From Benincasa hispida (Eukaryota > Streptophyta > Magnoliopsida > Cucurbitales > Cucurbitaceae), in NCBI RefSeq assembly GCF_009727055.1, contig NC_052352.1, forward strand, positions 25,661,894 through 25,725,893: a DNA stretch of 64,000 nt, in the 5' to 3' direction. The translations under genes and the position numbers were made by a program. Of this stretch, positions 1 to 11,061 are shown piece by piece; position 1 is the first letter of the stretch; every line of letters starts with the position of its first letter. The notes beneath the pieces are model-generated. The model ran no database searches, was not told the DNA's origin, and worked only from the letters and a program-made list of their open reading frames with translations.

Positions 1-692
1 CAAAACTATATGATAAAACATGGAATAAGTCCCAACTCTCGGCCCCAGGTACACCTCAGTAGAATGGTGTATCATACAGAAGAAACAGAACCCTATTGGA
101 TATGGTTCGGTCTATGATGAGTTATGCTCATCTTCTAGACTCGTTTTGGGGATTTGTAGTGGAGACTGCATGTTACATTTTGAACAACATTCCCTCAAAA
201 AGTTTCTAAAACTCCTTTTGAGCTATGGAGAAGCCGTAAAGGTAGTTTATGCCACTTCAGGATTTGAGGATGTTTGGCCCACATGTTTGTGGCTAACCCA
301 AAGAAGTTGGAGTCGCGTTTGAAAGTTTGCCTCTTTGTAGGCTACCCTAAGGAAACGAAGGTGGATACTTCTATGATCCGAGTGAGAATAAGGTGTTTAT
401 GTCGACAAATGTTATCTTCTTAGAAGAAGAACTCATCAGGGATCATAAACCACAAAGCAAGCTTGTTTTACATGAGATTTCTAGTGAGACTACTAAGGGT
501 TCAACAAGAGTTGTTGAACAGACTGATAGATCAACAAGAGTTATTGATGTCGGTTCATCTAATCAACCATCTCAAGAGTTGAGACTGCTTCAACGTAGTG
601 GGAGGGTTATGAACCCACCGGAACGCTACATGGGTTTGACTGAAGCCCAAACATCATATCTGATGAAGGGGCCAGGATCCATTGTCTTATAA
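1..692 (+). pseudogene. Ty1/copia integrase C-terminal and linker remnant
   Basis: Conceptual translation with frame changes gives the end of a copia integrase core (NRTLLDMVRSMMSYAH near 85-135, then SFWG and ILNNIPSK) followed by the zone between integrase and reverse transcriptase (FLEEELIRDHKP near 415-450, and RRSGR-like 'LLQRSGRV' near 585-610). The longest open stretch is 393-692. Several in-frame stops and shifts before 390 show it is dead. It continues into reverse transcriptase at about 770, so it is the middle of one polyprotein whose 5' part lies left of the window. Domain identity is from family knowledge of Copia/Ty1 pol. Confidence 0.85.
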
Positions 693-769
693 GCAAGCAA
701 TGGAGAATGTTGACAAACATGAGTGGATTAAAACCATGGACCAGGAAATGGAGTCTATGTAATTCAATT

Positions 770-1659
770 CTGTCTAGGAGGATGAGCCTGATGGGGTAAA
801 ACCTATAGGATGTAAGTGGATCTACAAAAGAAAATGAGGTGTAAATGGAAAGATGCATAACTTTAAGGCTAGACTCATGGCAAAGGGTTATACCCAAGTC
901 GAGGGAGTAGATTTTTAGGAAAATTTCTCACCTGTTGTCATGTTGAAGTCTATCAGGATACTCCTGTGCATAGCCACATTTTATGATTATGAGATATGGA
1001 AAATGGACGTCAAGACTGCCTTTCTGAATTGTAATCTTGAGGAGACCATCTATATGGTTCAACTAGAGGGGTTCATAGTTCCAGATCAAGAGCAAAAAGT
1101 TTGCAAGCTAAATAGGCCCATTTATAGGCTAAAACAAGCGTCTAGATCGTGGGACATTAGATTTGACAGTGCAATCAAATCATTTGGCTTTGATCAGAAC
1201 GTTGATGAGCTTTCTATTTACAAGAAAATCATCAACAGCTCAGTAGCTTTCCTAGTACTGTATGTGGATGATATCCTACTCATTGGGAATGATGTATGCT
1301 TTTTGACTGTCATTAAAAGGTGGCTAGCCGCCCAATTCCAAATGAAAGATTTGGGAGAGGCGTTGTATGTTCTGAGGATCCAGATCATTCGAGATCGTAA
1401 GAACAAGAGTTTGGCCTTGTCTCAGGCATCGTACATTGATCAAATGTTGATCAGGTACAGGATGCAGAATTCCAAGAGGGGTTTATTACCCTTCATACAT
1501 GAAATTGCTTTGTCTAAGGAACAATGTCCTAAGACACCTCAAGAATTTGAAGAGATGAGACGGATTCCCTATGCTTTGGCTATTGGAAGCTTAATATATG
1601 CAATATTATATACTAGACGTGACACTTGCTATGCAGTAGGGATTGCAAGTCGTTATTAG
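770..1659 (+). pseudogene. Ty1/copia reverse transcriptase remnant
   Basis: The first part (about 770-935) reads as PIGCKWIYKRK-like and FKARLMAKGYTQVEG-like copia RT motifs, broken by stops at 837 and 917. From 940 a 239-codon open frame runs through IWKMDVKTAFLN, RLKQASRSWD and LYVDDILLIGND; YVDD holds the two catalytic aspartates. The frame stops at 1659 where related proteins continue into RNase H (…SRYxxNP). Several conserved residues are replaced (for example FLNCNL instead of the usual FLNGNL). It is a member of the same copia family as the fragments at 4395-5640. Non-functional because of the upstream stops. Confidence 0.9.
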
Positions 1660-2240
1660 TCCAATCCAGAATTAGATCACTGGACAGCGGTCAAAACAAT
1701 TCTCAAGTATCTTAAGAGAACGAGAGACTTTATGACTCGTATATGGAGATAAGGATTTGATCCTTATAGGATACACAGACTCTGACTTTCAGACTGATAG
1801 AGATTCTCGAAAATCGTCATCAGGGTCAGTGTTCACTCTGAATGGAGGGTTGGTGAAGCATCAAGCAAGGATGCATCACGGACTCCACTATGGAAGCCAA
1901 ATACGTAGCTACTTGTGAAGTTGCTAAAGAGATTCTTTGGCTTAGAAAGTTCCTTACAGATTTGAAAGTTGTTCCAAATATGTCTTTACCGATTACTCTA
2001 TATTGTGATAACAGCGGGGTTGTGGCAAATTCAAAGGAACCTCGGAGTCATCGTAGAGGCAAGCATATTGAATGGAAGTATCATTTGATCAGGGAGATAT
2101 TGCATCGTGGTGATGTGGTAGTCACGAAGATCACGTTGGAGCACAACGTTGCTGATTCGTTTACAAAGGCTCTCACGGCTAAGGTGTTCGAGGGTCATCT
2201 GGAGAGTCTGGGTGTACGAGACATGCAGCATCTTGTCTAG
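1660..2240 (+). pseudogene. Ty1/copia RNase H and pol C-terminus remnant
   Basis: Frames after the stop at 1659 give the copia RNase H region: a GYTDSDFQTDRDSRKS-like segment near 1770-1815, then MEAKYVATCEVAKEILWLRKFL from 1890, LYCDNSGVVANSKEPRSHRR, HIEWKYHLIREIL and VADSFTKALT, ending at the stop 2238-2240. The acidic residues of the TDSD and MEAKY motifs and the CDN motif are visible. Two frame changes separate this from the RT frame. A purine-rich tract and an LTR follow about 100 bp downstream, as expected for the 3' end of a copia element. Confidence 0.88.
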
Positions 2241-2339
2241 GGCAAATGGGAGATGATACTGAGGTATAGAGTATGCCCAGTTTATTGTATATTATACTGT
2301 TTTTTCATGTATTGTACATTAGTTTCTTGAGGCATTAGG

Positions 2340-2352
2340 ACAAATGGGAGAT
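2340..2352 (+). other. Polypurine tract of the left copia element
   Basis: The purine-rich stretch GGACAAATGGGAGA lies directly before the LTR start TGTTGAAATTGG at 2353, about 100 bp after the pol stop. Its place marks the plus-strand priming site of the element at 1-2240. Confidence 0.7.
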
Positions 2353-4394
2353 TGTTGAAATTGGTGTCCTAATTCTCTCGGAGTCTTGTAGTTTCTAAAC
2401 TTTGTACACATTGTTATTAATAAATAAGAGTTATATTATTTGCATTTACTCATATCCAATAAACAAAGATCCATGGTCATTTTATGTAAACTTAAGCATG
2501 TATATGAGATATACAAGTGGATCATGCCTTAAGTAATAACCTAAATGGTCTTTAGTATAAGGATAAATGAGGGATACCTTATCCTGGTGACATTATGGAT
2601 ACGGTCTGCTTTGTAGAGGTTTACAAGTGTTGTAAACTACTACAGATGGTCTGATCCTGGCCATTCATGTGGAGACATGCGAGCGGAGGTATCCTATACA
2701 AAGAGTTTGTATAAGATCGGACCCTGAGATGATTTGTCTCTTTATATAACATCATTGATAATTGATACTTACATCTCACTAAAACGACCATAAGTGACAT
2801 GACCTTAATCCTGAGTGTTTTTGGAACTTCTGTCTATGAGAGCGGTCATTTGATTATATGGGTGAGAGTGACCAGATTGCCAACTCAACAAGCTTACCTT
2901 TTTGGAGATTTGTCTGATTGGGGAGCTGGGAACTCAGTTACACAAGATGGAATTCACTCCTTCCTCGAAGTAAAGGTAAGTAGATAGATTGCTCCTTTAA
3001 GGGCTGATTCCAGGTCTTGAACATAATGGCCACACCCTCTCTTTGGAAGAGAGGACCCAGCCATAGTAGGACTATGATGTATTGTTCATTAGAGGAATTA
3101 GTAGTACTTAAGGAGTTAGATGTAACTACATGGGCAAAACGATAAATTGGCCCAGCTGTACTTACGAGTGATCTGTGAAGGGTTATCGCAATGTCGATTG
3201 GTTAATATGGACACAGAAATATAACTATAATGAGAAGAATACAGCTGTCAATCTTTGTTGGAGTGTCCGATAGTTAATGGATGATGGATCTTGTGATTGA
3301 AGAGTTTAGTCAGCTATTCATGTACTGTTGGAGCTTCAAGCTCCAGGTCCATAAGGTCCCCTTGGTAGCTCAATGGACTCAAGTTGAGAATCAGATTTTG
3401 GGGTTGATTTGAAATGTTCCAATTAACAAGAAGAAATTCAATTATATATGATATAATTGGTGTGATGTATGAGATACATCAAGTGGAGGAATTAATGTAA
3501 ATATGATTTACATTAAGTACCATAAAATAGAAAAAGAACTATGGTTTGTATGTTTCATGAGATGAAATATTAAAACTATAAGTTATAAATTTAATATGGT
3601 AAGTTAGTTATCATATTTATTTATAATATATTAATTATATGATAATTAATTATTTTTCTCTAATAACCGATTGAGTGGGAGGTTATTGGAAGTTTTATGA
3701 TAATCATGAGATAAAAAGAAAATTGTTTTCCTAAATTTAAAGGTTACTTCATTCGAAAAGTTCTCACGGAGACAAGCTATCAAGTGAAAGCGTTTCATTA
3801 AGGGATAACATTGAGAGACTACGTGATCGCTTACCTTTGACTATACAAAATTTATTCAGTTGATTGTTGCTACACGATCGAATGGCTAAGTCTATAAGAT
3901 AGGCTACCATTTACTAAACGATCGAGCACATTGTCTATATGATAGACCAGCTTCTTATTTCCCACTTGCTCTATCGTAGACCTCTAGTCTCTTCCTTAAG
4001 CCAAGATCATATAGAGCCCACAACTTCTAGATTCTCCACCGAGAAGACCAAGGTAACTATTATGGTGGTGTCTATACTCAGTTCATGAATCGAGTTGGAC
4101 TCGATTGGGTTTGAGAAGTTATTGGTTGTTCGTTATGTTCGTGGTCGTGTTGTTGGAGTTTCTATTCATTATGTTCGAGTGTTGTTCTTGGATACTTAGA
4201 GACCGATTGAGGGATTCTTAAAGAATGGTTCTTCAAAGGTATGCATCCTCTACCCCTTGTATCATCGTTTAACATGTTCTAATTTCTATTTATGCATGAC
4301 CTAGTAGTTTCCATTTAAAGACCATAATTGTTTGTGCTCAATCGGATTGGAATTTGGAACGATCCCTTCCACTGCTCATGGAAATCCTCGTGTT
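2353..4394 (+). mobile_element. Copia LTR A, 3' LTR of the left element
   Basis: Starts TGTTGAAATTGG next to a polypurine tract and is matched over almost its whole length by the reverse complement of 7225-9306 (landmarks: GGTGTCCTAATTCTC near the start, GTGGATCATGCCTTAAGT, the CTTTATATAAC block, ATGTAAATATGATTTACATTAAGTACC, GGAATTTGGAACGATC near the end). The match stops around 4394, some 14 bp before the end of the other copy, where integrase coding sequence begins. So this LTR has lost its terminal bases at a junction. Length about 2.04 kb. It contains no gene; the 62-codon open stretch at 2799-2987 is LTR sequence. Confidence 0.85.
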
Positions 4395-5640
4395 TGTGGA
4401 TCTTTGTGGTCCAATAAATGTAAAGGCTAAAGGAGGATACAGATACAAAGATGACTATTTGAGGTATGGTTTCTTATACCTAATGGAACAGAAGTTTGAA
4501 GCCTTTGAAAAGTTCAACGAGTATAAGGCTGAAGTTGAAAACCAATTAGGTAAAACGATTAAAGCACTCCAATTTGATTGGGGTGGAGGGTACATGGATT
4601 TAGAATTTAAGGACTATATGATAGAACATGAAATTCAATCCCAACTTTCAGCACCTAGTACACCTTAGCAGAACAATATATCAGAGAGGAGAAATAGAAC
4701 CTTATTAGATATGGTTCGTTCTATGATAAGCTATGTTCAATTGCCTAACTCATTTTGGGGTATGCAATAGAGACTATAGTTCACATCTTGAACAATGTTC
4801 CGTCGAAGAGTGTTTCTGAAATACCTTTCGAGTTATGGAGGGGGCATAAACTGAGTTTATGTCACATCAAAATATGGGGTTGTCCTACACGTGTTAGTGA
4901 CAAATCCTAAGAAGTTGGAACCTCATTCAAGGTTATGTCAATTTGTTGGTTACCCTAAGGAAACGAGAGGTGGTTTGTTCCACGATCCTCAAGAAAACAA
5001 GGTGTTTGTATTGAAAAACGCTATATTCTTGAAGGAATACCACATGAGAGATCATAAATCATGGAGCAAATCAGTATTAAATGAAGCTACTGAAGAATCA
5101 ACAAGGGTTGTTGATGCAGTTGGTCCTTCATTACGAGTTAATGAAGAAGCCAGCACTTTAGGTCAATCTCGTCCTTCTCAATCGTTGAGAGTGCCTCGAC
5201 GTAGTGGAAAGATTTGATACAACCTGATCGTTACTTGGGTTTAATTAAAACTTAGGTTGTCATACAAGATGATGGTGTGGAGGATCCATTATCCTATAAA
5301 CACACAATAAATGACGTAAACAAGGACCAATGGGTCAAAGCCATGGATCTTGAAATGGGTATATGTACTCCAATTCAGTATGGGAGCTTGTAGATCTACC
5401 TAAAGGGGTTAAACCCATAGGCGTATAAATTGATCTATAAAATAAAGAGAGAAGTAGCTGGAAAAGTACGAACCTTCAAAACCAGACTTGTAGTAAAGGG
5501 TTATACCTAGAGGGAAGGGGTTGACTATGAGGAAACTTTTTCCTCTACTGCTATGCTTAAGTCTATAAGAATTTTCTTGTCCATAGCCACATATTATGAC
5601 TATGAGATATGGCAAATAGATACAAGGTTCATCTTAATTT
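4395..5640 (+). pseudogene. Ty1/copia integrase to RT-start fragment fused to LTR A
   Basis: Reads rightward directly from the truncated LTR. Motifs: VDLCGPIN (first catalytic Asp of the DDE core), GYLYLM-like 'GFLYLMEQKFEAFEKF', IKALQFDWGGGYMD (second Asp kept, but the usual RGGE is WGGG), YMIEHEIQSQLSAPSTP, then a stop at 4666, ISERRNRTLLDMV (catalytic Glu region), LEPHSRLCQFVGYPKETRGG, and the start of RT (KPIGV.. near 5410, FSSTAMLKSIRIFLSIATYYDYEIWQID near 5540-5620). There are stops at 4666, about 4768 and 5215 and several shifts. The coding match ends near 5,620 against a leftward gag fragment. The sequence is the 5'-ward neighbour, in protein terms, of the fragment at 1-2240 but from another copy. 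Confidence 0.85.
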
Positions 5641-6746
5641 TGGGAACTATATACAAATTATCCAAAATTAAGTATATATTCCTAAAACACAACTTAGTAG
5701 CTCCCACTACAAGAGTTGAAATGGCTTCTCCCGTTCCAACCTTGAGCGTCATTTCACCTTCTTTGAGCTGCTAGAAGGAACTAATTCCTTATAAAGAAGA
5801 ACAAACGTGATTAATGGCTCCCAAATAAAGTATCCAGGCATTATGGTCATTTTCCATTAAACAAGTTTCTAGAACCAGTAAATCATATTTACCTTCCTTC
5901 TCCTTCGTTTTCTCGGCGAGGTACTTGTGGCAATTGCATTTCTAGTGACCATCCACATTGCAGTGGAAGCGCTTGTTCTGGACGGCCACCTTGGCCTTGA
6001 CCTTGCATTTTCCAGCAACGGGAGCCTTCTTCTTCCCTCCTTTATTTTTGGATCTTCTTAAAACCAGAAGATGAGGGAATAAACTTAGTTCTAGAGGATG
6101 AACCATTATGGAACTTCTTGGAATGGGCAAAATTTGTCTCTCCTTCTATCGGTCCCTTACATTTCATAAGATACTAATAAGTATGTAACTCATTCAAGAA
6201 GGTAGTCTTGGTGTACTCTATTTTATTCATAACCGCAGTGTTGCAGAATTAGAGGAAAATCTTAAGAAGAGATTCCAGAATAAAGACATTTGACTCTACT
6301 CATCGATGTCCGTGCCATTCATCTCGACGACATTGAAGTGAACACTTAGATCGAGAACATGTTCTCTAACTGATTGGCTTTTCTTAATGCATGCATTATA
6401 AACGCACTTAAGGGCCTCGTGCCAGATCTGATAGGATGGTTGTCCAAACATCTCCTATAGGGACTCTATGATCCGACGTACAGTGATCATAGCCTCGTGT
6501 TTCTTGGTAAGAATGTCAGATAGACTTGCCAAGATATAGACTTGGGCCTTGTCATTGGCCTTCATCCAACGATCATAAGCATCCCTTACCGCTTAGGACG
6601 CATTACAAGCAGAGATTGGACGACATTCCTCTGTTAAGACGAATTGTAGATCATCTATAATTAGAATTATATTGTAGATTTCCACGTCGCATAATTTCTC
6701 CGATTAGTTTTTTGTTTTTAAGCAATGAAATTATTGTGGAAGACAT
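5641..6746 (-). pseudogene. Ty1/copia gag with zinc knuckle and GAG-pre start, leftward
   Basis: Reverse strand from an ATG at 6746: MSSTIISLLKNKKLIGE, a one-base loss, then ATWKSTINIILI-like, FVLTEECRPISACNAS, AYDRWMKANDKAQVYILASLSDI, EMFGQPSYQIWHEALK, VREHVLDLSVHFNVVEMNGTDIDE. Toward 5,940-6,000 comes a degraded zinc knuckle (NKRFHCNVDGH, then a stop where W/K is expected, KCNCHKYLAEKTK), then YDLLVLETCLMEN and a protease/GAG-pre-like tail ending at IVPKIKMNLVSI near 5,630. Stops in several places make it a pseudogene. Its leader and LTR lie to the right (6747-9306), so it is the 5' half of a leftward element whose pol is missing. Confidence 0.85.
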
Positions 6747-7224
6747 GCTGAAATGAATAACAAACAATTGACCGTATTTTTTATATTTGTCTTAACCCAT
6801 TACACACACAAAAAAAGGTATCCAATCAATTAAGCAAAAACAGACAATCATAGAACCCTAATTAAACTATTGATTTAGTTTTTACAATGATACTTTAGAG
6901 GTGTAGAGCAATAGCCACCAAAGGGTGATTAGCTACCTTCCTGAATTGAGACAATCTCAACTAATTACTAATTCCATAATAACTCTTATTCTTATCATTC
7001 TTAGCTACCCTTTTTCAGTCAAAGATTCATTAACTAGCATAATTCATTCTGTAAGTGTGACCCTCCCATTTTTGGATCCCATAAGTATGCTTCAACAGGC
7101 TACCGTAAGGAAAGACAACTGTTGAAGATTAACCTAAGTAATCCTATCCATCACTGGAGTTTGCATAGTTCTGAATCCTATGATCATACCTTTCGAAGGG
7201 ATGGGCACTCTAGGATGACACGCA
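6747..7224 (-). other. Untranslated leader between LTR B and gag
   Basis: Non-coding stretch between the LTR end and the gag ATG of the leftward element. No clear tRNA-Met primer-binding site is visible right after the LTR, so the site has decayed or was replaced. It contains a 9-bp inverted repeat, CTTCAACAG at about 7090-7098 and CTGTTGAAG at about 7119-7127, enclosing some 20 bases. Confidence 0.55.
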
Positions 7225-9306
7225 TGAAGGAAATTAGACATGAGGATTTCGATGAGTAATAAAATGATCGTTCCAAATTCCATTCGATATTGAACATACA
7301 CAATTACAATCAAGAAACAGAAACTTACAGGTCATGCATAATACAAAATTACAGCATGCTTTACAATGAGATCAAGGGATAACAAATACATACCTTTGAA
7401 GACTCATTCTTCAAACTCCCTCAAACACGAACGCTGGATCAGTCTCCAAGACAGCAATACACAAACGCTCGTACACAACGACCACAACACAACATGATTA
7501 ACAGCAACCACCACACAAACATCGCAAACACTCAACGAACGTCCTTCAAAACCTCGAACTCAATTGAGTTGAGTGAGGACACCACCACAAAGGTTACCTT
7601 GATATTCTCAATGTGAGAATCCAGAAGTGTGGGCTCTGTGTGAATTTGGTTAGAGGAAGAGACCAGAGGAACAATAATCGTGTAGACGATTGAGCAAGTG
7701 GGAGATGAGAAGAGTTTATCGTATAGACGAATGCTCAATCGTGTAGAAGAAGGCAACCTATTGTATAGATAATGCCTTGCGATTGTTTAGCTACGACTAG
7801 TTGAGTGATTTATTGCATAGTAACAATCCACGATCATTTAGTCTCTCATGAGCTATTCTTTAGTGAAACGATTTCATTTGACAGCATTCCGTGAGTTCCT
7901 TTCCGAATTAAACAACTCTTCTAAATTTAGGAAAATATTTTTTCTTTTATCTCACGATTACTATAAAATCACCAATAACCTTCCACTCAATTGGTTATTA
8001 GAGAAAAAGAGATAATTATCCAATAATTAATATTATTATAAATATATATGATAACCAACTTACCATATTATATTTATAACCTATAGTTTTAATATTTCAT
8101 CTCATGAAACATATAAATCATAATTATTTTTCTATTTTATGGTACTTAATGTAAATCATATTTACATTAATTCTCCACTTAATATATCTTGTACATCACA
8201 CCGATTATATCATATATAATCAACTTTTCTCTTGTCAATTTGAACATTTCAAATCAACCCCAAAAATTGATTCTCAACTTAAATCCATTGAGCTACCCTG
8301 TTAACCTTATGGACCTGTAGCTTGAAGCTCCAACGGTACGTGAGTAACTGATTAAACTCTTTAGTCACGAGATCCACCATTCGTTAACTGCCAGGTACTC
8401 CACTAAAGACCGACAGTTACACTCTCCTTACTACAGATATATTTTGTGTCCATATCAACCAAACAACAGTGCGATAACCTTTCACCTATCGCTCGTAAGT
8501 ATAGCTGGGCCAATTTACCGTTATGTCCCTGTAGTTACATTTAACTCCTTAAGTACCACTGATCCTTCTAATGAACATAAGTCATAGTCCTACTATGACT
8601 AAGTCCTCTCTTCCAAAGAGAAGCTGTGGCCACTATGTTCAAGACCCGGAATCAGCCTTTAAGGGAGCAATCTATCTACTTATCCCTGCTTCAGGGAAGA
8701 AGTGAATTCCATCTTATGTAACTGTGTTCCCAACTCCCAAATCAGACAAATCCCCAAAAAGGTAGGCATGTTGAGTTGGCAATTTGGCCACTCTCACCCA
8801 TACTAATTAAATGGTCACCCTCAAAGGCAGGAGTTCCCAAAACACTCAGGATTAAGAGCATGTCACTTATGGTCATTTAGGTGAGATCTAAGTCTCAAGT
8901 ATCAACGACGTTATATAAAGAGATGAATCATCTCGTGGTCCGGTCTTATACAAACTCTTTGTATATGACACCCCCGCTTGCATGTCTCCACATGAATGGT
9001 CAAGATCTACCATCTGTAGTAGTTTACAACACCTGCAAAGCTCTACAAAGCGGACTGTATCCGTAGTGTCACCAGGATCAAGTATCCTACCTTAATCCTT
9101 ATACTACATACCTATCTAGATTATCACTTAAGGCATGATCCACTTGTATATTTCATATACATGCTTAAATTTACATAAGATAACCATGGAGCTTTGTTTA
9201 TTGGATACGAGTAATAGAAAATAAAATAACTCTTATTTTATTCATAACAATGTGTATATTTTACAAATTATGAGACTCCGGGAGAATTAGGACACCAATC
9301 CTAACA
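7225..9306 (-). mobile_element. Copia LTR B, inverted partner of LTR A
   Basis: On the reverse strand it starts TGTTAGGATTGGTGTCC at 9306 and ends in CCTTCA at 7225, 2,082 bp. It matches LTR A along its length with scattered substitutions and small indels. It lies upstream of the leftward leader and gag, so it is the 5' LTR of that fragment. There is no coding content; short open stretches at 7532-7756 and 8881-9066 are LTR sequence. Confidence 0.85.
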
Positions 9307-11048
9307 ACGCAGGAAAACCATAGGAATCTCACAGTACAACCTAATGGAGGAGACCGTAGGATAAATTGACACCCGTCCTTCTCCCATTTACTATGAATAC
9401 TTTCCCTATTCACCTTGGTATTGCTCCATGTAAACATTTTTCAATGGAAGGTTGTGCCCAGGGCAACACGAAGTTAAGCATGGACCTCAGGGTGTGAATT
9501 TTTAAGGACGTAGCTAAAAATTGATATATTCCCAATTTTCTTCCACTAGAATATTCTACTATTTTAGGGTTTTATTATACTTAGTTAAATTCTGGTTAAT
9601 GAATTTATCTAAGTATATGCTTATTATAACTCTTATAATAAGGTCTTTACTCTAATGTTCTAGGTGAATTAAACAATTTAATTAACCTAGTGACATTGCA
9701 TGCTAACAGGATTAGGTTAATTCAACTCAAGTTCTGGGTCAGTTCCCAGGTAGGAGGTGTTCCGTAAACCGTCATCTTAAGAACTCCCAACCTAGACAAA
9801 ACTTCACCGGTAGAGTTCCCTTATAACCTATAATCCGTTTGTCCTATTAGTCATATTTTAAATCTATTAAAACAAACAGGAGGTAATTCTAATCTTACTA
9901 GAATTAGTGTGATCTAAGGTCTAGATTAATTTTAAATATTTTAAAATTAAAACCAATTCTCTAAGATCCTAAGTTTGCATGCAACTCTTTAATATAGGTT
10001 GAAGGTTACTAATTATCAATTTTATAACTATTACAAAATCAATTATTAACCCTATAGATATGCTTTCTATGGTTTACTTGAGTAATAATCAAATTCTAAT
10101 TAACAAGAAAACTATAATACATGCATTTCATGACTATAATATAACAATTATATTAAACTACGGATGTGTCATGCTCAATGCAATTTCAACTTTATTAATA
10201 TAACAGTTATATTAATCACTCATGAAAATCTACCAAGCATATACAAGACATTAATAAATATAACTCTTTATATTTACCTAAATAATATCATGCATCTTGC
10301 TTTTCCAGTTTTATATATTTAACATATCATAATACATTAAATAACTTATGAAATCAATTCCACATCATGCATTAAAACCATACATTATAATACTTATAAA
10401 ATATAAAATGCATGATCATGCTTAACCTATGGTGGGATTTGTCTAAATGACATCCATAAAACATTTAAATAGCAAATGAACTGATAATTTTGGCCCATAC
10501 GATAAAATAAATCAACAAATTACAATAATTATGCTAACTTTATCCTAAAATAAGCTTTTGCTACTCCAAAACCGGACCAGACCAACTCGCACCGCTTTGA
10601 ACCAGACCCTAAAATCATGAACCTAACCCAATGCCAAACTGGACCAAACCACCTTGAACCCGTCGAACTGGATCAAACCACCCTGGACCGTCACTCAACT
10701 GCGTGCAATGCAACCTTAGGTGTTGCAACGTCATGAGCAGTATTACAACGCTACGACTCTAGGTTGCGTTTCTAGGCAGAAACTGCGACTATTCTTCGTT
10801 TTGGCCAAAAATGATCTCAATTTTAATCCAACACAACTTTAATTCTAAAAGAAAACTTACAGAATACAACGTATTTCATGACAAATGCCCAAAAACGTAG
10901 TGACCTTTACAATTTTTTGATCAAATCAAAACATGAAATTATGGCCATAAAAATTACCGTAAACATCCATTCGTAAAATTAACATTCATAGTGCGATTTG
11001 ATCCCACCAAAAACCCAGCCAGAAACACAAATTAATATAACGAGATGA
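9307..11048 (-). mobile_element. Non-coding interior of leftward LTR element C
   Basis: Lies downstream, on the reverse strand, of the primer-binding site at 11049-11061. No open frame longer than about 60 codons and no recognisable retroelement domain is present. A region near 10,560-10,800 has repeated TGGTCCAG/TGGTTTGATCC-like words and CG-containing text; the rest is very AT-rich. Such non-coding interiors are typical of large retrotransposon derivatives (LARD) or of a long 5' leader whose coding part is gone. It ends abruptly at LTR B, 9306, which suggests truncation or interruption there. Confidence 0.6.
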
Positions 11049-11061
11049 CTCTTATACCAAT
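11049..11061 (-). other. tRNA-Met type primer-binding site of element C
   Basis: Reverse strand reads ATTGGTATAAGAG, close to the usual plant copia site TTGGTATCAGAG that is complementary to initiator tRNA-Met, and it directly follows the LTR end CCCTACA. This fixes both the orientation and the LTR end. Confidence 0.75.
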
